Virus record (IMG/VR): IMGVR_UViG_3300007640_000095
Location: 1 to 36,737 of that record
Reading direction: 5' to 3' (one strand)
Source: a virus
Length of the DNA: 36,737 nucleotides
In this document: one piece after another, positions 35,715 to 36,737 of the stretch
Layout of the letters: every line of letters begins with the position of its first letter
Position numbering within the stretch: position 1 is the stretch's first letter
Program-made: the position numbers and the translations under genes
The notes under the pieces: generated by a model
What the model saw: only the letters and a program-made list of their open reading frames with translations
Told to the model about the DNA's origin: nothing
Database searches by the model: none

Positions 35715-36737
35715 CTATTTTCGTATGTACGCCCGACCACCGTTAGTCTTGGACTTAAACAGCCCTTGACTAAAGTTCTTGAAATGCCTATCGGCTGTAC
35801 TCTTGGAAACCTTTGCTCGTTCCATGTAGGTTGAAAGGAAGATATTTTTCAATCTCCACCCATCACCGTGACCATCAATTTCGTATGATGTACACTCAAG
35901 ATAGGCCGCTATCATAGCATCTTGAGCCTTTGCTTCTTTCTGTTTGTTACCACCAACTTCAACGGAATCTTCAAGCCATGCGATGAGATTTTGAAATAAG
36001 TCAAACAAAATTTCGTGTGCCATATCTACATGTGTAGCATTAACTTCCCATGTATTATCAAGAATAGCCATGTGTACAGAAAATATACCTAAGTAATTTT
36101 CAATTGCTGGTGTAAATGATGCTACGATTTCCGCCATTGATGGACTCATATCTCGTAACAAATCATATAATTCATCGGATGCTTGATACAAGGCTGTAGA
36201 ATATTCGGGCGTTGCTGAAAACATTTCCCACATATGCTCTTGAACAATTTCTTCTTTTCCTTCATTCGTCAATTCCGACCATTGAGTAAAAGTCAATTCG
36301 CTTAAATCAAGCAAACGGTCACGAATTCTTTTATCGGCATTTCTAAAGTATTCGTATAAATCATCTTTAGTTATGTCAGTTTTTTCCGACCTATTGAAAA
36401 ATGTACCAAGACGACGATTACTTACTTCTTGTCGCTCTTCCATATCCCAATCACGATAATAGAGCAATACACGCTGGAAGATACCTTTTGTAAGTACATA
36501 CTCTTTGACACCGCTTGGTGGATAAGTAGTAATCCATAATGATACAAGTGATGGACATTCAACTTTGTTACCCTTCATGTGTTTAACAAGTGTGTTGTTA
36601 CCACTCCCTACGGGGTTACAAGCCGTCTGTAGATACAGAACTGTCTCTTGACTGTGCTTGTTAGGTGTAAGTAAGATTGAACCTTCATCAAAGTTAATCG
36701 CTTTGCGCCCTGCAAGCAACCCCTCAACGGTTTCTAC
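35715..36737 (-). CDS. Helicase/ATPase-like protein, C-terminal part (DUF3987-like?)
   Basis: The frame is open to the right edge (V-E-T-V-E-G before L-L-A-G-R-K), so the N-terminus is outside. The visible 340 residues begin with LLAGRKAINFDEGSILLT, then CPSLVSLWITTYPPS and TKGIFQRVLLYYRDWD. A 'D-E' acidic strand, a line about discarding or slicing substrate, and a 'xGxFxRxLxxY' arginine segment recall the RecA-like core of viral primase-associated helicases, including DUF3987 proteins. The rest is helical, and the end (MERAKVSKSTADRHFKNFSQ, then a basic KSKTNGGRAYIRK) looks like a winged-helix DNA-binding domain. The Walker A motif would be off the window. Moderate to low certainty. Confidence 0.45.
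   Translation of the reverse strand, partial: VETVEGLLAGRKAINFDEGSILLTPNKHSQETVLYLQTACNPVGSGNNTLVKHMKGNKVECPSLVSLWITTYPPSGVKEYVLTKGIFQRVLLYYRDWDMEERQEVSNRRLGTFFNRSEKTDITKDDLYEYFRNADKRIRDRLLDLSELTFTQWSELTNEGKEEIVQEHMWEMFSATPEYSTALYQASDELYDLLRDMSPSMAEIVASFTPAIENYLGIFSVHMAILDNTWEVNATHVDMAHEILFDLFQNLIAWLEDSVEVGGNKQKEAKAQDAMIAAYLECTSYEIDGHGDGWRLKNIFLSTYMERAKVSKSTADRHFKNFSQGLFKSKTNGGRAYIRK

Noticed and set aside
1-36737. tRNA genes, CRISPR arrays, integrase, insertion sequences or attachment sites
   Set aside because: Gaps between genes are all under 50 nt, and I saw no cloverleaf, spaced repeat array or transposase-like motif.

Overview
The window looks like part of the genome of a tailed double-stranded DNA virus (Caudoviricetes-like, HK97-type head, probably non-contractile tail) that infects an archaeon. 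The archaeal assignment rests on a complete group II chaperonin (thermosome) gene, a family of archaea and eukaryotes, and on Shine-Dalgarno sequences matching the archaeal GGAGGTGA-type anti-SD. Group II chaperonins together with marine-virus families such as DUF5872 recall the magroviruses of Marine Group II Euryarchaeota (Poseidoniales). That host is inferred by analogy; no search was run. G+C is about 42% by eye.

Layout. Plus strand, 1-32618, is one tightly packed virion-morphogenesis operon. It begins with the 3' part of a major capsid protein, followed by small head or decoration candidates (708-1933), two zinc-ribbon proteins (1943-2872), a probable head-tail adaptor (2886-4457), a head-closure or neck candidate (4454-4822), a tail-completion candidate (4819-5271), a likely tail tube (5282-7183), a SAP-domain protein, a tail-assembly-chaperone pair joined by a probable -1 programmed frameshift (7632-8275), and a short tape measure protein (8280-9506). 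The distal tail follows: a baseplate or distal-tail candidate, a giant 5,566-residue protein that fills 45% of the window (10667-27367), a DUF5872 protein, a second small accessory protein, a hub-like protein, a small fibre-associated protein and a tail fibre ending at 32618.

Minus strand, 36737-32623, is a convergent operon, read from the right edge: the C-terminal part of a helicase/ATPase-like protein (partial), a DEDDy 3'-5' exonuclease, the thermosome subunit, a 30-residue zinc-ribbon microprotein, a 70-residue zinc-ribbon protein and a 205-residue orphan. This is replication and folding machinery next to small metal-binding proteins. The two operons converge with only 4 nt between stop codons.

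No gap is longer than 50 bases; the longest is 33241-33287. I saw no tRNA, rRNA, CRISPR array, insertion sequence, integrase or attachment site. The observations I rate highest are: a GGGTTTT slippery heptamer with an SD-like stimulator at exactly dnaX-like spacing; the apparent total absence of GATC, and near-absence of several other palindromic tetramers; the giant tail protein beside a short tape measure; an AWxxLK peptide shared by three otherwise unrelated proteins; and a 30-residue zinc-ribbon gene hidden between the chaperonin and a second zinc ribbon.
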